NCBI GenBank assembly: GCA_964030475.1
Contig: CAXIPT010000003.1
Location: 2,347,862 to 2,411,861, forward strand
DNA length: 64,000 bases
Direction: 5' to 3'
Source: Tethya wilhelma
Taxonomy: Eukaryota; Porifera; Demospongiae; Tethyida; Tethyidae
Part shown: one piece after another, positions 1-10,671 of the stretch
Layout of the letters: every line of letters starts with the position of its first letter
Numbering within the stretch: position 1 is the stretch's first letter
Made by a program: the position numbers and the translations under genes
Notes under the pieces: model-generated
What the model was told of the DNA's origin: nothing
Databases searched by the model: none
The model's input: the letters and a program-made list of their open reading frames with translations, nothing else

Positions 1-55
<55 letters not shown>
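1..55. repeat. (TG)n microsatellite
   Basis: About 27 uninterrupted TG units open the window, so the true start of the array lies outside it. From here to about 460 I see no coding signal. Confidence 0.97.
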
Positions 56-58
<3 letters not shown>

Positions 59-467
59 GATGAATCACTTATAGCTGATTGTAAATCTGCATGATCTTCA
101 ACAAGCTTTTTCCATCCCAGACTACTACGTTGGGTTGGTAAACTGAAGCCTCTCTGTGATGCCTACACAGTTCCCGTTAGAGAAACATATCTACCAGGTT
201 TGGAGTACTGTTGTAGCTTTGGAAATTTGCAAGATGTTGTTCAAAATTTAAACCTTACATTGTTGACAGTTTTCACAAACAATGTACCAGGATGCTTATA
301 AATATAACTGATACAGAAACTGAAAAAATGTGTTAGTAAAACACTAAGCTAAAACACACCAATTATGAACTACACACTTCAAAAGTTTTACTGAAAGTTC
401 AAGTTTTTAAATTGTATTGAATGCACAGCTAGACATTAAGTTGCTTTGCCAATTATAACTGCATGAA

Positions 468-473
468 TTTATT
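468..473 (-). terminator. Poly(A) signal for the membrane-protein gene
   Basis: AATAAA on the minus strand lies about 50 nt past the stop codon of the multi-pass membrane protein gene. That is a normal place for a polyadenylation signal and supports this stop as the real 3' end of the gene. Confidence 0.55.
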
Positions 474-521
474 GTAGCTAACTATGTGAAAGTAAAGTTT
501 ATCCATTTTCAATCCTTTTGT

Positions 522-2889
522 TTATACCACATCAGCTAGTAGTGGTTCTTTGAGTTTAATTGAAGAGTGAGACACCATATTAGTCGGTGTAGCCTGTTGA
601 CCCCTCAGTATGATGGTGAGAGTGGTTGGTGTTGATTGTCTCACACACACCATCACTTTCTCCTTGATGCTGTGTTTGAGTCTAGCCCCTCTCCTAGTCT
701 CAGTGATCCTCTCTGTAGCATGATAGATTACAATCAGACTGAAAGCCATGAAAGCTATACTTGTGGATATAGTAGTAACTGTGGTCGAATTGGATTCAGT
801 ATTGAGTTTAAATCTAGCAGATGTTGAAAGTATGACAGTGTTGAAGTAGAAGGACATTTCAAGGAAGTTGATTATCTTTGATCGATAGGGTCCCCCAATG
901 AATTGGAAGTACACTGAGAGACAGAGTACAGTGATGGTTATAGCTAGCAAGTTAATGGAAGGATCGCCACTGAGGTTGATGGTGAACACCAACAATAGTG
1001 CCACACGTACCAGCAGTAGCAGTCCAGTCCAATAACGATGTTTAGACTTGTAGGGACCAGAATGAGCATCGAATATGGGCTTCAATTTGTGCACCCAAAT
1101 GAGAGCACGCTTGCAAGACTTGTGTCTCTGTAGGCACTGTATTGTAGTGAGTGTGGTAGTATAGGGAAGTGTGAGGATGATTAGCGTGAATAGAGCAGCT
1201 ATGAAAAGTGGAACATGTTTTCCTCGAAGGAAATCGATGTTTCCATCGTAAAGCCACACCCTTCTAGTATAGCCGTCAGGATAGGTGATGGTAGTGGATA
1301 GAAAGACTGTGATGATGAGTCTAAGTAGCTTGACGTAGGAGAGAAGAAACAATGTAGCCAACACTTGTACAGCATTGGTTCCACTCCATCTGGAGACTCT
1401 AGAGGAGTAGTGAGAGGAGACTATGATGAGAGATACCAGGAGCCATATATAAAGAGGGAAGAGAAATTGCAGCCAAGTTTTAGTGTAGGCTTCAAGACCA
1501 TCATAAAAGCAAGTCTCCACTCCAAGGTCAAGGTTCAACCAAGCTATAAAGACATTGAGGAAAGTGTTGGCTTGTTTAGTTGGAAAGAATACGGCTTGAT
1601 TTGCTCTGAGAATGTTAGCATAGAAGATGAGTCCATTGATTGTTCCAATAGAGACAGTCATGTCTAGAATCATCAGAACAGCCACTAGTAAAATGCCTGC
1701 TAAGATGAATGTTGGAACTATGAGCAGTACCCAAAGATTAGAGCATTTCTTGCATTTTGATGTCCCTAAGACATGACTAAAATTTTTTTTGCAAGCTCCA
1801 CAGAGGATGAGTGAATGATTAAAGTCACACTGATCTTGAGGACTCTCTAGGTTGATGCTATGGTCTTCATTTTTACAGTAGTCGAATGGACAGTTATTGT
1901 GGATCAAAATACCATAGTCTGTGGCATTTTGTATGTGTTTGAATGTTACATTGATCCATTTTGTACGTAGTCGATTGATGGAGTAGTCACTTGTATTGCA
2001 TGTTAAACCATTGTTCACCAATGTAGGGTGGCAAGTGCACTTTTCTCCTATAAGTAAATATCCCAGAGGACATTTTAGCAACTTGACTGAGATTGAAAAT
2101 TTTGAAAACAACTTCTCTAACTTCGCGTTCCAATTAAAAATTGATCTTACTGTGTTTTGATTTATGTCACATAGATTATCACATCCAGTATTTAAACCTG
2201 GAATGGCTAGTGAATCGTCTGCATGCAGGTAAATAGTTTCTTTAGGATTAGGTGATATAACTGTATACTGTAGAAGTGTACAGTATTCATCAGCTCCTTG
2301 TACTCTCTGACCTTGTTCAAATTTACCTTGTTTTGTAGAGTTCACTGGTATATATTCAGCTAGTATAATCGAAGGCACTGTACCAAGCCTTTGTCCAACT
2401 GCTACTGCTTCTATCTCCAGTGTTTCTCCTGGGTATAGTGATGTTTTGTAGTTAGTTATGTTGCAGTTGGGGATGTTATTGTTACAGATACACACACGTA
2501 TTGGGTTAGACGATATAGTGGAAAGATTTTTGTCATTTCTTATATGGAAGAAGGCTGCATTACATGGACCACCAAGAGTTGCTAGACGGTACATATATGG
2601 CCAATCTATCCATCCTCCATACATCGAATTGCCTGCTTCTCTAGCTATGTTGTTTCTAAATTGTAGCAATGGGAGAATATTCTCTTTATTTTTTCGAAAA
2701 CAAGCTATTATAGGATGTACTATAGGTGTCCATCTTGGATATATCCTGAATCATCAATGTAAATGGCTCCTCCTCTTCCACCAGCTCTGTTTTCTGCGAA
2801 GAGTATCATACTAGGTGTGTTGGTTGAAATTAGTGATGCTTCAAATAGAAACATAGATGTTTGATAAAGTGCTAGTGCTCCACCATCAG
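522..2889 (-). CDS. Beta-helix/multi-pass membrane protein, 3' part of gene
   Basis: A long open frame (522-2669, about 715 codons) forms the C-terminal part of a large surface protein. In order it shows: the end of a beta-helix-like repeat region (motif NNIAREAG followed by YGGWID); an extracellular cysteine-containing module (VCICNNNIPNC, later FEQGQRV); a cysteine-rich stalk (CPLGYLLIGEKCTC, LILCGACKK); then 8-10 hydrophobic segments starting near WVLLIVPTFILAG and a short basic cytoplasmic tail. Another frame at about 2710-2889 continues the repeat upstream (AENRAGGRGGAIY), so a frameshift or missed intron near 2690 separates the two. The first in-frame Met at 2669 is therefore not the true start. 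I recognise the layout as a large uncharacterised family of sponges and other early animals; ligand and function are unknown. The 5' end is lost at a MITE fragment and an N at 2890. Confidence 0.7.
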
Positions 2890-2890
2890 N

Positions 2891-2965
2891 TTCCTATGTC
2901 TCATTGCATTTCCAATGTTTTTTCACTTGTTTGTTCTCATTTTTTCATAATTCTATGAATCTTAT
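2891..2965 (+). mobile_element. End fragment of a MITE (family E)
   Basis: This stretch resembles the right end of the complete inverted-repeat element at 22498-22756 (shared TTCCTATGT, CAATGTTTTTT, ACTTGTTTGTTCT). It starts where the membrane-protein coding sequence stops, so it probably truncates that gene. Confidence 0.55.
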
Positions 2966-3204
2966 TTGAGTGTGCGTGTATATGGTGGTTACTTGTACAC
3001 TATCAGCATCGATATTAATGCCTAAAGTTAAAGCATCTCAGGAGGCTCGATTTTAATAAATGTACTTGCTTTGTACATCTTCTTATAGTGACAACTACAT
3101 AATAAGTGTAGCAAAGTAAAAGTCCATAAATATTGTAGACTGAAAAGTTTCAGAGAGTACAGCACAACCCGCAGAAATCTTATTACAGGCAGGAAGCAAA
3201 TATT

Positions 3205-3720
3205 CGAATTCCAAATAATGCACACCTGTCTATCTGGAAAGGGTCGTCATTTAAATTTTCAAGTAGCTTACGAATTTATGCATGAGTGTAGAAATGAATG
3301 GCTACCATACGGAGAAGGCGCTTTTCGCCTTGTATCTAGCCCGCTCGATGAAAGACACGAACAGGCGATACCAAAAGCGGGTGAAGACAAAGAAACTAAG
3401 TATATTCGTTCAAGAATCCGCTTCTGAAAGTGAAGAGTTTTCGAGAAACGCTGTAATAACATAGAAGAAGAAGAAGAAGAAGATGGAGAAAATTGGAGGT
3501 TTGGCATATTTTATTTTGGTACTTTAGCGATGGTTTTAGGCCATGTTTTTAGGCTTGTTAGAAAGAGAATGAGCTAAATAGTAGCTTGAGAAGCCTTTTA
3601 GTGCCAAGCGCTCATTTTTTGCCGAGTTATTCGCGTGAATATTTGTATTGCGCTAATGGGCCATCTGTGCCATTCCTATGTACCCAGTACTACCGTACTG
3701 GGAATAAAATCTATGTGATC
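3205..3720 (+). repeat. Dispersed repeat R, copy 1
   Basis: About 500 bp, found again in the same orientation at 4905-5370 and 23150-23640. All copies start near ATTCCAAATAA(T/C)GC, share GAGAAGGCGCTTTT and an AGAAG-rich stretch, and end near TGCCATTCCTATGTACCCAG. A short shared reading frame (EKALFALYLA) recurs in degenerate form, so the repeat may descend from a coding mobile element. No transposase is recognisable. Confidence 0.75.
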
Positions 3721-4850
3721 GTGATCCAAGTCAGGTCTATGTTGTCCAAACTATAACAAACTGGGTATCGTTTGAAAGCTCTAAGTGTATTAAAAATATA
3801 GTTATGGCCACAGTCTTGTCAAATCCTTTTGGACTCCAATATTTTTTGGCCTTTTTTTTTGATTAACTAGATATTCTCACGTATTGTTTGTTTATTATTA
3901 GTCGTACAATCAAATGTTAGCACCATTGTAATCAACATAAGAAGGGCTTTCAAATGGTATATAGATTATCATTAATTTTTTTAATAAAAAACTTAAAAAC
4001 GGAGTTGCTTTGATTTAAAGCACCTTAAAAACTGGCTGCCTGAATCAAAATGAGAGTATTGTGATTTATACAATTGTGGTCCAAGTCAGGCCTATGTTGT
4101 CCAAACTATTGTATAACAAAGTGGATATTGTTTGAATCCTCTTAGAGGGTTGAAATTAATACTAAACACCTCAGTCTTGTCCAACTCTTGTAGACCTACA
4201 ATATGAAATTGTCCTTTGTGGCTTTTTTGGGGCTCTTTTGGACCAACTAGATATTTCAGAGTAGTATTTTGTTAGTCATTTGTTGTACCAAACAAAAGAA
4301 AGCATCAATTTAATCTGTGTTAGAAGAACAATAAAATGATATATAGATGGTCACATTTTTATCAAAAACCTGAGATACAGTTGCCTTAAATTAGAGCACC
4401 TGAAAATCTACTGAATCAAAATGTACAGTGTGTATTGTCATATAGTATCTATATGATTGTGATCCAAGTCAGGCCTACATTGTCCAAACTACAACAAACT
4501 GGGTATCGTTTAAAACCTCTTAGTGTGTTGAAAAATATAATCATGGCCACAGTCATCGTCCTAGACTCCAATGTGAAGGTATCTTTTGTGGCCTTTTTGT
4601 GGACTTTTTTTTGACCTACTAGATATTTTTACGTATTGTTGGTTAATGCATGATTAGTCATACAATCAAAAATGTTACCACCATTGTAATTAACACAACA
4701 AGGGCTTTCAAATATTTTATACATTAATAAAAACTTAAAAACAGAGTTTGCCTTGATTTAAAGCACCTAAAAAACCGACCTCCTGAATCAAAATGTGAGT
4801 ATTGTATACAATTGTGGTCCAAGTCAGGCCTATGTTGTGTAATTATAACG
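3721..4850 (+). repeat. Tandem array of ~355-383 bp units
   Basis: The phrase CCAAGTCAGG(T/C)CTA recurs at 3726, 4081, 4464 and 4819, giving spacings of 355, 383 and 355 bp. Each unit continues through a GGCC(A)CAGTC block, a CTAGATATT block and a TGAATCAAAATG end, with the fourth cut off at about 4850. Unit identity looks about 75-85 percent by eye. A single inverted unit sits directly before the ORF at 41365-42123, suggesting these are 5' monomers of a retroelement. Confidence 0.8.
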
Positions 4851-4904
4851 AATTATTATAATAATTGGAATATATTAATCTATCTAATCTAATCTATATC
4901 GGAA

Positions 4905-5370
4905 TATTCGGATTCCAAATAACGCACACTTGTCTAACTGGAAAAGGGTCGTCAACTTGAGTTCCAAGGTAGCTAATGAATTATTAATGAGTATAGAAAT
5001 GAATGGCTGCCATATGGAGAAGGCGCTTTTTGTCTTGTATCTAGAGACTCCGCTAGAGAGGCGAATAACCAATGCAAAAAGCACATGAAGACAAAGATAC
5101 CACGTCTATTCGTTCAGCTTCTGAAAGTGAGCGATATGTAAGAAAAGTTGAGCCAAGATAGAAGAAAAAGAAGAATCAAAAGGAGGTTTGGCATACTTTA
5201 GTTTGGTACTTTAGCGATGGTTTTAGGCCATGTTTTTGGGCTCATTAGAAAGAGAAAAAGCTAAATAGTAGCTTAAGAAGCCTTTTAGTGCCAAGCACTC
5301 AGTTTTTGCAGTTATTCGCGTGAATATTTGTATTGCGCTATTGGGCCATCCGTGCCATTCCTATGTACCC
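4905..5370 (+). repeat. Dispersed repeat R, copy 2
   Basis: Second copy of repeat R, in the same orientation as 3205-3720 and placed just after the tandem array, so R and the array may be parts of one composite element. Its reading frame is broken differently from copy 1. Confidence 0.72.
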
Positions 5371-5570
5371 AGTACAGTACATTTCAAATGTTTTTTTTTT
5401 TACTTGTACACTTTTGACAACCACATTCTCTCACAAAATCTATAACAGGTAAACAGGAAAACTGAGTCCCACCCAGTCAAAAGCTCAACATGATATTCAA
5501 GACACACAAACACCCTACAAGCTCACATACCTCACTGCCTCTCTCTCCTCTCCACCAGGGCAGAAAAATA

Positions 5571-5668
5571 GACTTTATACAGCCTGGTCAAATTCAACTT
5601 TTTCTGTACAGACTCACTTTGAGCTCACCTAGGTGGCAGAGGGGTCAAAGGTCAGAGGTCAAAAGTCA
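5571..5668 (-). promoter_or_regulatory. Possible promoter: DR1 half-site array and TATA-like box
   Basis: On the plus strand, 5642-5668 holds four nuclear-receptor half-sites spaced by single bases: GGGTCA, AGGTCA, AGGTCA, AAGTCA, an exact 7-bp period (three overlapping DR1 elements). DR1 is the known preferred site of RXR/HNF4-type receptors, and sponges carry NR2-type receptors. About 70 bp away, in minus-strand orientation, is a TATAAAG at about 5571-5578. No gene downstream on the minus strand is recognised, so the promoter role is inference. Confidence 0.35.
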
Positions 5669-5924
5669 ATCACACTCAACACACGCTTGGTTGGATACGC
5701 CCACCAAGCTTCGAAGTCACAGCTAGCACACACTCTCTGCTAGCCATCCTGCAAACCTGCTGCACATTTTCATGCATATCACTACACTGCCATCCTATTG
5801 CATGCACAAGACACACCCATACACTATTGTATGAGTAAGATTTCGTCTTTTTTTTTTTTTAAGTGCCTGCGGTCCGCGGTTTTCAAAGAATGCTTTGAAG
5901 TACTTTGATGTGCATGGTCTAATT

Positions 5925-5962
5925 TCCGGTCACTTGTTCGAAGACAACTTCCGGTCGCTAGT
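5925..5962. promoter_or_regulatory. Two ETS-like sites
   Basis: TTTCCGGTCAC and ACTTCCGGTCGC lie about 20 bp apart. The second carries the ETS-factor core CCGGAAGT on the minus strand, often found in core promoters. A minus-strand open frame (5824-6042) spans the sites but has no recognisable domain. The assignment rests on motif match alone. Confidence 0.25.
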
Positions 5963-6039
5963 TTTTGCACGAAAATGATCTCCAGCACCTCCTGAACACT
6001 TTTATTTTCAATTGTATATTTTGATATAGAAATCTTGGA

Positions 6040-6412
6040 CACACCCCTTCACGATTCACTAATTAAATTAGCGATAGCAAAAGTACCGCCCACTCAAAAT
6101 ACACTAACCTTAAAGTTTAGAATTTGTTTGCTAACCTTTAGGCATGAAACAACTATCAAAGAGTGTGAAGGAAAGCTACCTTGTATGTCAAAGTTGGCTC
6201 ATGTTTCTCTGGAGCTTGATCACGTTTATGTTTGTCAAATAGGATTGAAGGAAGAAAGGAGAAAAGGAAGAAACAAAGAAAACAAAATTGCACTGTTGTG
6301 GGGCTCTCTTCAGCTGAGTGGCATGTTTGAAGGCTTAGCATTTTTTTCTCTGAGAGTCAGTTATAACCATGCAATGTCTTATTGGGACAGTTGGCCCATT
6401 CCTACTATATAC
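6040..6412 (+). repeat. Dispersed repeat C, copy 1
   Basis: About 370 bp, repeated inverted at 23650-23930, 32840-33240 and 37080-37430 and in diverged form at 9960-10320. Shared features are a CCTTTAGGCATGA start region, a GAGAAGGAAG-type purine run, CTGAGAGTCAGTTATAA and the end GGGACAGTTGGCCCATTCCTAC. The open frame inside is interrupted in the other copies and is unlikely to be a gene. Confidence 0.7.
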
Positions 6413-6687
6413 AAGTAGTAAAATTTCAAAAAATTAGTAGTGTAGGAATGGGCAGTGAGGTAAAAGTAGTGGAACAAGGCATGTCTGAGTCAATTTCGGC
6501 ACATGACTACTTCATTTTTTTATACCCAACTCTTGGCTGGCAGTCCATTTTAAGTTACCTGTCTGTCACAGTTATAGTTTGCTCAACTGCTTAGATTAGT
6601 AGGAATTTGAACCAATACAATAAGCTACTGCGCTATTGTAGTCATGTGCCGAAATTGACTCAGACATGCCTTGTTCCACTACTCAAG
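6411..6687 (+). mobile_element. Inverted-repeat MITE family A, truncated copy
   Basis: The left arm begins ACAAGTAGTAAAATTTC and contains GTGTAGGAATGGGCAGT and TTTCGGCACATGACTAC. The right arm (about 6630-6687) repeats these inverted but is cut before its end by the next repeat. Complete relatives lie at 9326-9709 and 33406-33775. Confidence 0.75.
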
Positions 6688-7765
6688 CTTAACTTCCCAT
6701 TATAGTCAAAGTGCATGCATGTGGTTACTACAACTTTCTTTTGTTCAATTGAAACATGCTACAATTATTTGTACTATTAGACAGAAGTATGTATATAAGA
6801 TAAGATAACATCAGTGTAATATAAAAGGATCAAAGTGGACGGCTGTAAGGGTGGTTGGTGTTTGAAACCATATTATTGAATCAGCTGGTGCATCCTTTAG
6901 TCAACTTAGTGGTCACTTGGAGTTAGAGTGAATAGAGATGTTTTTACTATAATATTGTCGGTCAATAGAAGCAGCTGCCACTGCATGTATTCATGTGTTA
7001 CCTGCAGCTGTGCTTAGTGACAGTGTGTTGTTCTGTCTTACAATATCTCGATCTGTCTTAGGTATACACCACACCGCATAGTGGCAGCTGTTCCATTAAT
7101 TGAACACTACATGAAAGTTGTACATAGTGATCTCTAATAATAGGTTGTTTACTTAAGATTTACCACTACTACCTCCAGCTCTATGGCTTAGCATTGAGAT
7201 GTTGATCCTTTTCACCTAATCTATACCATAAAATTTTATATCCTACTATTAGCTTACACAAATTTTGCAGATACCCACAAAATTTTGTCATAATATACAA
7301 TAGTAATATGGGCATGTTGTTGGGTCTTGCCTGTTATTGAAACTAGACTATAAACTCTGTATAAGCTGAGTATAGTACAATAGCTATCATGAGCAGTTGG
7401 GTTGCTACAACAACCACTTTTTCCCCTACATCATCTGATTATGTGCGAGCTATCTAGAAATTCACAGGAAAGTTAGATCAGACCTTGCATTTAGAAATGA
7501 AACCCAAGATTAACCAAAATGGTATATGAAAAATCCATTGTGTACATATCCATTGTGTACAATACTGTATATTCACAGAGAAAATTTTCGTGGATTACGT
7601 CTCAACTCTACGTGACGACCACATACCTTACAAATTTCGTGGGGGAAAATTTTCGCGAAAAGCTGCCAAACCACGAAATTCGCAAAAATTTTCCCCCACG
7701 AAAATTTCCCGCTATACGGCTTTAGGTATTACATAATGAAAAAGAGTTTAGTTTCCATAGCCAAA
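6686..7765 (+). repeat. Dispersed repeat D, copy 1 (~1.1 kb)
   Basis: This unit is present inverted at about 35925-37041 and in part at 22240-22495. Landmarks are AAGCTTAACTTCCCATTATAG at its start, AAAGGATCAAAGTGGACGG, GGAGTTAGAGTGAATAGAG and TAGGTATTACATAATG near its end. It contains a private insertion at about 7565-7719 that copy 2 lacks, and it lacks a 224-bp element that copy 2 has. No coding potential is evident. Confidence 0.75.
7565..7719. mobile_element. Short palindromic MITE (family G) inside repeat D
   Basis: About 155 bp with inverted arms: AGAAAATTTTCGTGG at the left and CGAAAATTTCCCGCTATACGG at the right, with GTGGGGGAAAATTTTCGCG inside. The paralogous repeat D copy at 36 kb reads CAATACTTTAGG straight through here and serves as an empty site. 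A related palindrome lies at 11992-12110. Confidence 0.65.
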
Positions 7766-8123
7766 NTTCAATACTTCCAGGGTTTTAGGAAACTAACAAA
7801 TCTACTCTCTCTATCTAAAAAACAATCAGTTGATTTATTGCACACTGCATCAAAACAGGCTATTATTGGATCATTTAAAATTTGGTGCAGTAGAAATAGG
7901 TCTATTTATCTTTAGTCCATTTATTTCTACTTCTCTCTTGGTATCATCATTACATATATATTATTTACATTTGTTTTGTGTTATGTATTAGCTGCTGAAG
8001 CCAAGTGATTGTGCAATGTTTTTGTAGAACATTATGACAATGTGACCTTGGATACCTTCACCCCTCATTGTTCATTCATGTTGATTTTTGTAACATGTGT
8101 ATTAAATCAATGAAGTTTTTCAA

Positions 8124-8162
8124 CGAGAGAGAGAGAGAGAGAGAGCCTCGGAGAGAGAGAGA
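8124..8162. repeat. (GA)n simple repeat
   Basis: An imperfect GA microsatellite broken by one CCTCG. The flanking 7.77-8.40 kb shows no supported gene. Confidence 0.85.
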
Positions 8163-8511
8163 TGGTTTATTAAATGTGTGGAATATTGGCAGTACTATAG
8201 CACATTGTTTTATGTGCACAAATGTTTTTCAATATGACCATAAAGGGGGGAAAAACTGCCAATATACTTTCATGTGTATGGCAATTATTTTCAATGTTAA
8301 ACTTACATTTAAAAATATCAATTTTACTGCCTACCATTACTCTCTCATACCATTTTGAGGCTGGTGTCTTCAGCCAGCAGTTTGAACTTGGACTGAGGTT
8401 GTTTCTTGTTGTCCAGACCCGTCAGCTCAAACAGTCGGTGGCGCAGTCGGTGGCGAGATCATCCATGGATCATCACAAGACAAATGACTGCGAGTTGGCT
8501 CCTCGTTCGTC

Positions 8512-8526
8512 TACTGCGCATGCGTA
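8512..8526. promoter_or_regulatory. NRF1-like palindrome upstream of Death-domain gene
   Basis: CTGCGCATGCGT matches the NRF1/alpha-Pal core GCGCATGCG. It lies about 60-75 bp upstream of the first ATG of the Death-domain exons in a locally CG-richer stretch (8430-8600), a usual setting for such sites in promoters. Function is inferred. Confidence 0.35.
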
Positions 8527-8586
8527 AAACATGTGGGAAAAGGCGGGGCTCAAGATCATTCATAGCATTCCGGGGGGTCTGTTTAG

Positions 8587-9278
8587 ATGGCTGTTGACGT
8601 GACTGAAAAGATGGCAGAGACAGTTTGTAGTCTTGAATCCTACTGTGAATGGGTTCCTGAAGAGAACCGCTGGAAACTAGACAAAAAGGTGGACTTTGAA
8701 CATGGTGGTGTCCCCACTGGGCGCCATAGCTGACGTCATGGGTGAATGGGAAGGACGTGTAGCGGAGACGCTGGGACTGCCTTCTCAAGATGTGGCGGCC
8801 ATCAAAACCAAATACCCTGACAACCTCAAATTGCAGTCGTAAGCTATACAGTACTATATTTATTCTCTGGGTATGTAAGGAATGGGATATAAACCATGTG
8901 TATGAGTCAGTTAATAAATTATGCCAAAAACTTTCAACCTTCCCCAGGAGAGAAGCACTTCACCACTGGCAAGAGAAAAATGGTTTGGCTGCAACCTATC
9001 GTAACCTCATTGATGTGTTCCTGAAGGCACAAAAGACCAGCTATGTTGAAGCTGTTTGTAGAGTACTGGGAATGGATTCCAAATATGGTAAAGATGATTG
9101 TCTATACACTAACAATGTTAGGGTTGATGTGTGATCAGTGCATTGTGTGAAATTCCTTATTCAGAGAGTGAACCTTCCCCTAGTGACCATGGTGTTGCTA
9201 TGAGTAGATTGTCAATTGATGATAAGACAAACACCTCTACTACCATAGGAAGTCAAGGAGAACCCACACCAAAGAGAA
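8587..9278 (+). CDS. Death-domain protein, first three exons
   Basis: Exon 1 runs to 8838, exon 2 is 8948-9087 and exon 3 is 9165-9278, each with GT/AG borders and compatible phases. Exons 1 and 2 encode a Death domain, the helical homotypic-interaction module of apoptosis and innate-immunity signalling. Its pattern is GAIADVMGEWEGRVAETLGL, QDVAAIKTKYPDN, REALHHWQEKNG and AATYRNLIDVFLKA. Exon 3 is a Ser/Thr/Pro-rich linker and ends at a donor (AGAA|GTAAGT), so the gene continues. The N-terminal stretch from ATG 8587 (MAVDVTEKMAETVCSLESYC) is in another frame and joins the domain only if one base shifts near 8690-8720; otherwise translation starts at ATG 8702. The next plausible downstream coding exon is at 13084, beyond several insertions; linkage is not proven. 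Confidence 0.72.
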
Positions 9279-9325
9279 GTAAGTCAGCCATGGAATAAAG
9301 GTTTTTACTTACTATTGTGTATGTT

Positions 9326-9709
9326 ACAAGTAGTAAAAATTTCAAAAAAATAAGTAGTGTAGGAATGGGCAGTGCGGTAAAAAGCATTGGAACAAGGCAT
9401 GTCTCAATTTCGGCACATGACTACTTCATTTTTGATTTATTCTTGGATCCTCTGTGTCATAAATGCAATGATCTGTACTACTATAGTACCATAGCTTATT
9501 GTTGCATTGGTTTAATCTAATCAGTTGGCTAAGCAGTGGAGTAAACTATAACAATTAAGATAGGCAACTTAAACTGGACTGCTGGCCAAGAGTTGGACAT
9601 AAAAAATGAAGTAGTCATGTGCCGAAATTGAGACATGCCTTGTTCCAATGCTTTTTACCGCACTGCCCATTCCTACACTACTTATTTTTTTGAAATTTTT
9701 ACTACTTGT
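9326..9709. mobile_element. Complete MITE, family A
   Basis: A 384-bp element whose ends are near-perfect inverted repeats of about 110 bp: ACAAGTAGTAAAAATTTC at the left and its complement GAAATTTTTACTACTTGT at the right. The middle has no coding capacity. This is the best copy of the family in the window and would fold into a long hairpin. Confidence 0.88.
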
Positions 9710-9959
9710 TCATTCACTTTTTTCAACACTACAGTGTGGAGACTATTAGAGACTGGTTAGTCCCTACAAAAAGCTTGAGTTGCAGCTACAATGTATTTCA
9801 TTATGCTGGAGGAGGCTAATGCGCATGCGCATAATAATGCCACGTGGTGGTAATGACCTTTGAACCCTACATACAAAGATGGCTGCATTGTAGTATATGA
9901 ATTTATACACTAAGTTTCAAAGCTTTCTAGTTTTTGTTTAGGCCTATTTGAGATTGAAA

Positions 9960-10320
9960 CGAGTATAAAGGAATGTACTACCCATGAAAAGAACTTACTT
10001 TGTGCTGTCAAAGTTGGCTCAACACATTCTGATTCTCTGGAAATCCTTTTCAAGTAAGTCAGTTAGGAAGGAAGTACGTACGTACGTTAGAGAACAAAAA
10101 TGGCACTATGGTGGCTTCCCAATAGCACTCACTACGAGTGCTGAGGAAAGTTTTTGTGAGCTTTAGGCCTTGCATGCTGTTGGTAATCTGTCATTGAGAG
10201 CCTCTGAGCAACTTTGAAGGTTTAATTTTGTTTGACTAGATTTTTTATAGTGGCCAACATTTTGTATGGTGTCTATGGGACAGTCGGCCCATTCCTACTA
10301 TACGTACTACCGTACGTATG
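9960..10320 (+). repeat. Diverged repeat C copy
   Basis: It shares with the 6040 copy a CATGAAA...TCAAAGTTGGCTCA region and the end GGGACAGTCGGCCCATTCCTAC, followed by a palindrome around ACGTACTACCGTACGTA. Some internal sequence differs. No gene is supported. Confidence 0.5.
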
Positions 10321-10499
10321 ATACTTGTCTTTTATAGTTTACTCCTTTATTTTAGTAGCCAAGTGATTAGCTATAATTATAATAATATACTGAGAAATTT
10401 GAACCAATGCAGTAATCATATATAAGCTAGCTATGGTATTATTGTACAGATCATCGCAACACAACGCTGAAAATCCATAATTATAAGTGATTAAGAATA

Positions 10500-10612
10500 A
10501 AAATGAAGTAGTCATGTGCCGAAATTGAAACCATGCCTTGTTTCAATACTTTTTCCGCACTGCCCATTCCTACACTACTTATTTTTTGAAATTTTTATAT
10601 ACTACTTGTCTT
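10500..10612. mobile_element. Half MITE, family A
   Basis: Only the right arm is present, from AAATGAAGTAGTCATGTGCCG to ACTACTTGT. The matching left arm is missing. Confidence 0.75.
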
Positions 10613-10671
10613 ATTAAGCCTCGGCGAATGTGTATAGCACATGCAGAGGGTTATGGTATAGTCGTTTGGTC

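Noticed and set aside
636..827. Plus-strand frames inside 522-2669
   Set aside because: Shadows of the long minus-strand frame, without domains.
3460..3483. Polyadenylation or coding signal in the AGAAG run
   Set aside because: It is a simple repeat inside repeat R, expanded in another copy at 23.4 kb.
6035..6418. 127-codon plus-strand frame
   Set aside because: It is a dispersed repeat (family C) whose other copies are not open.
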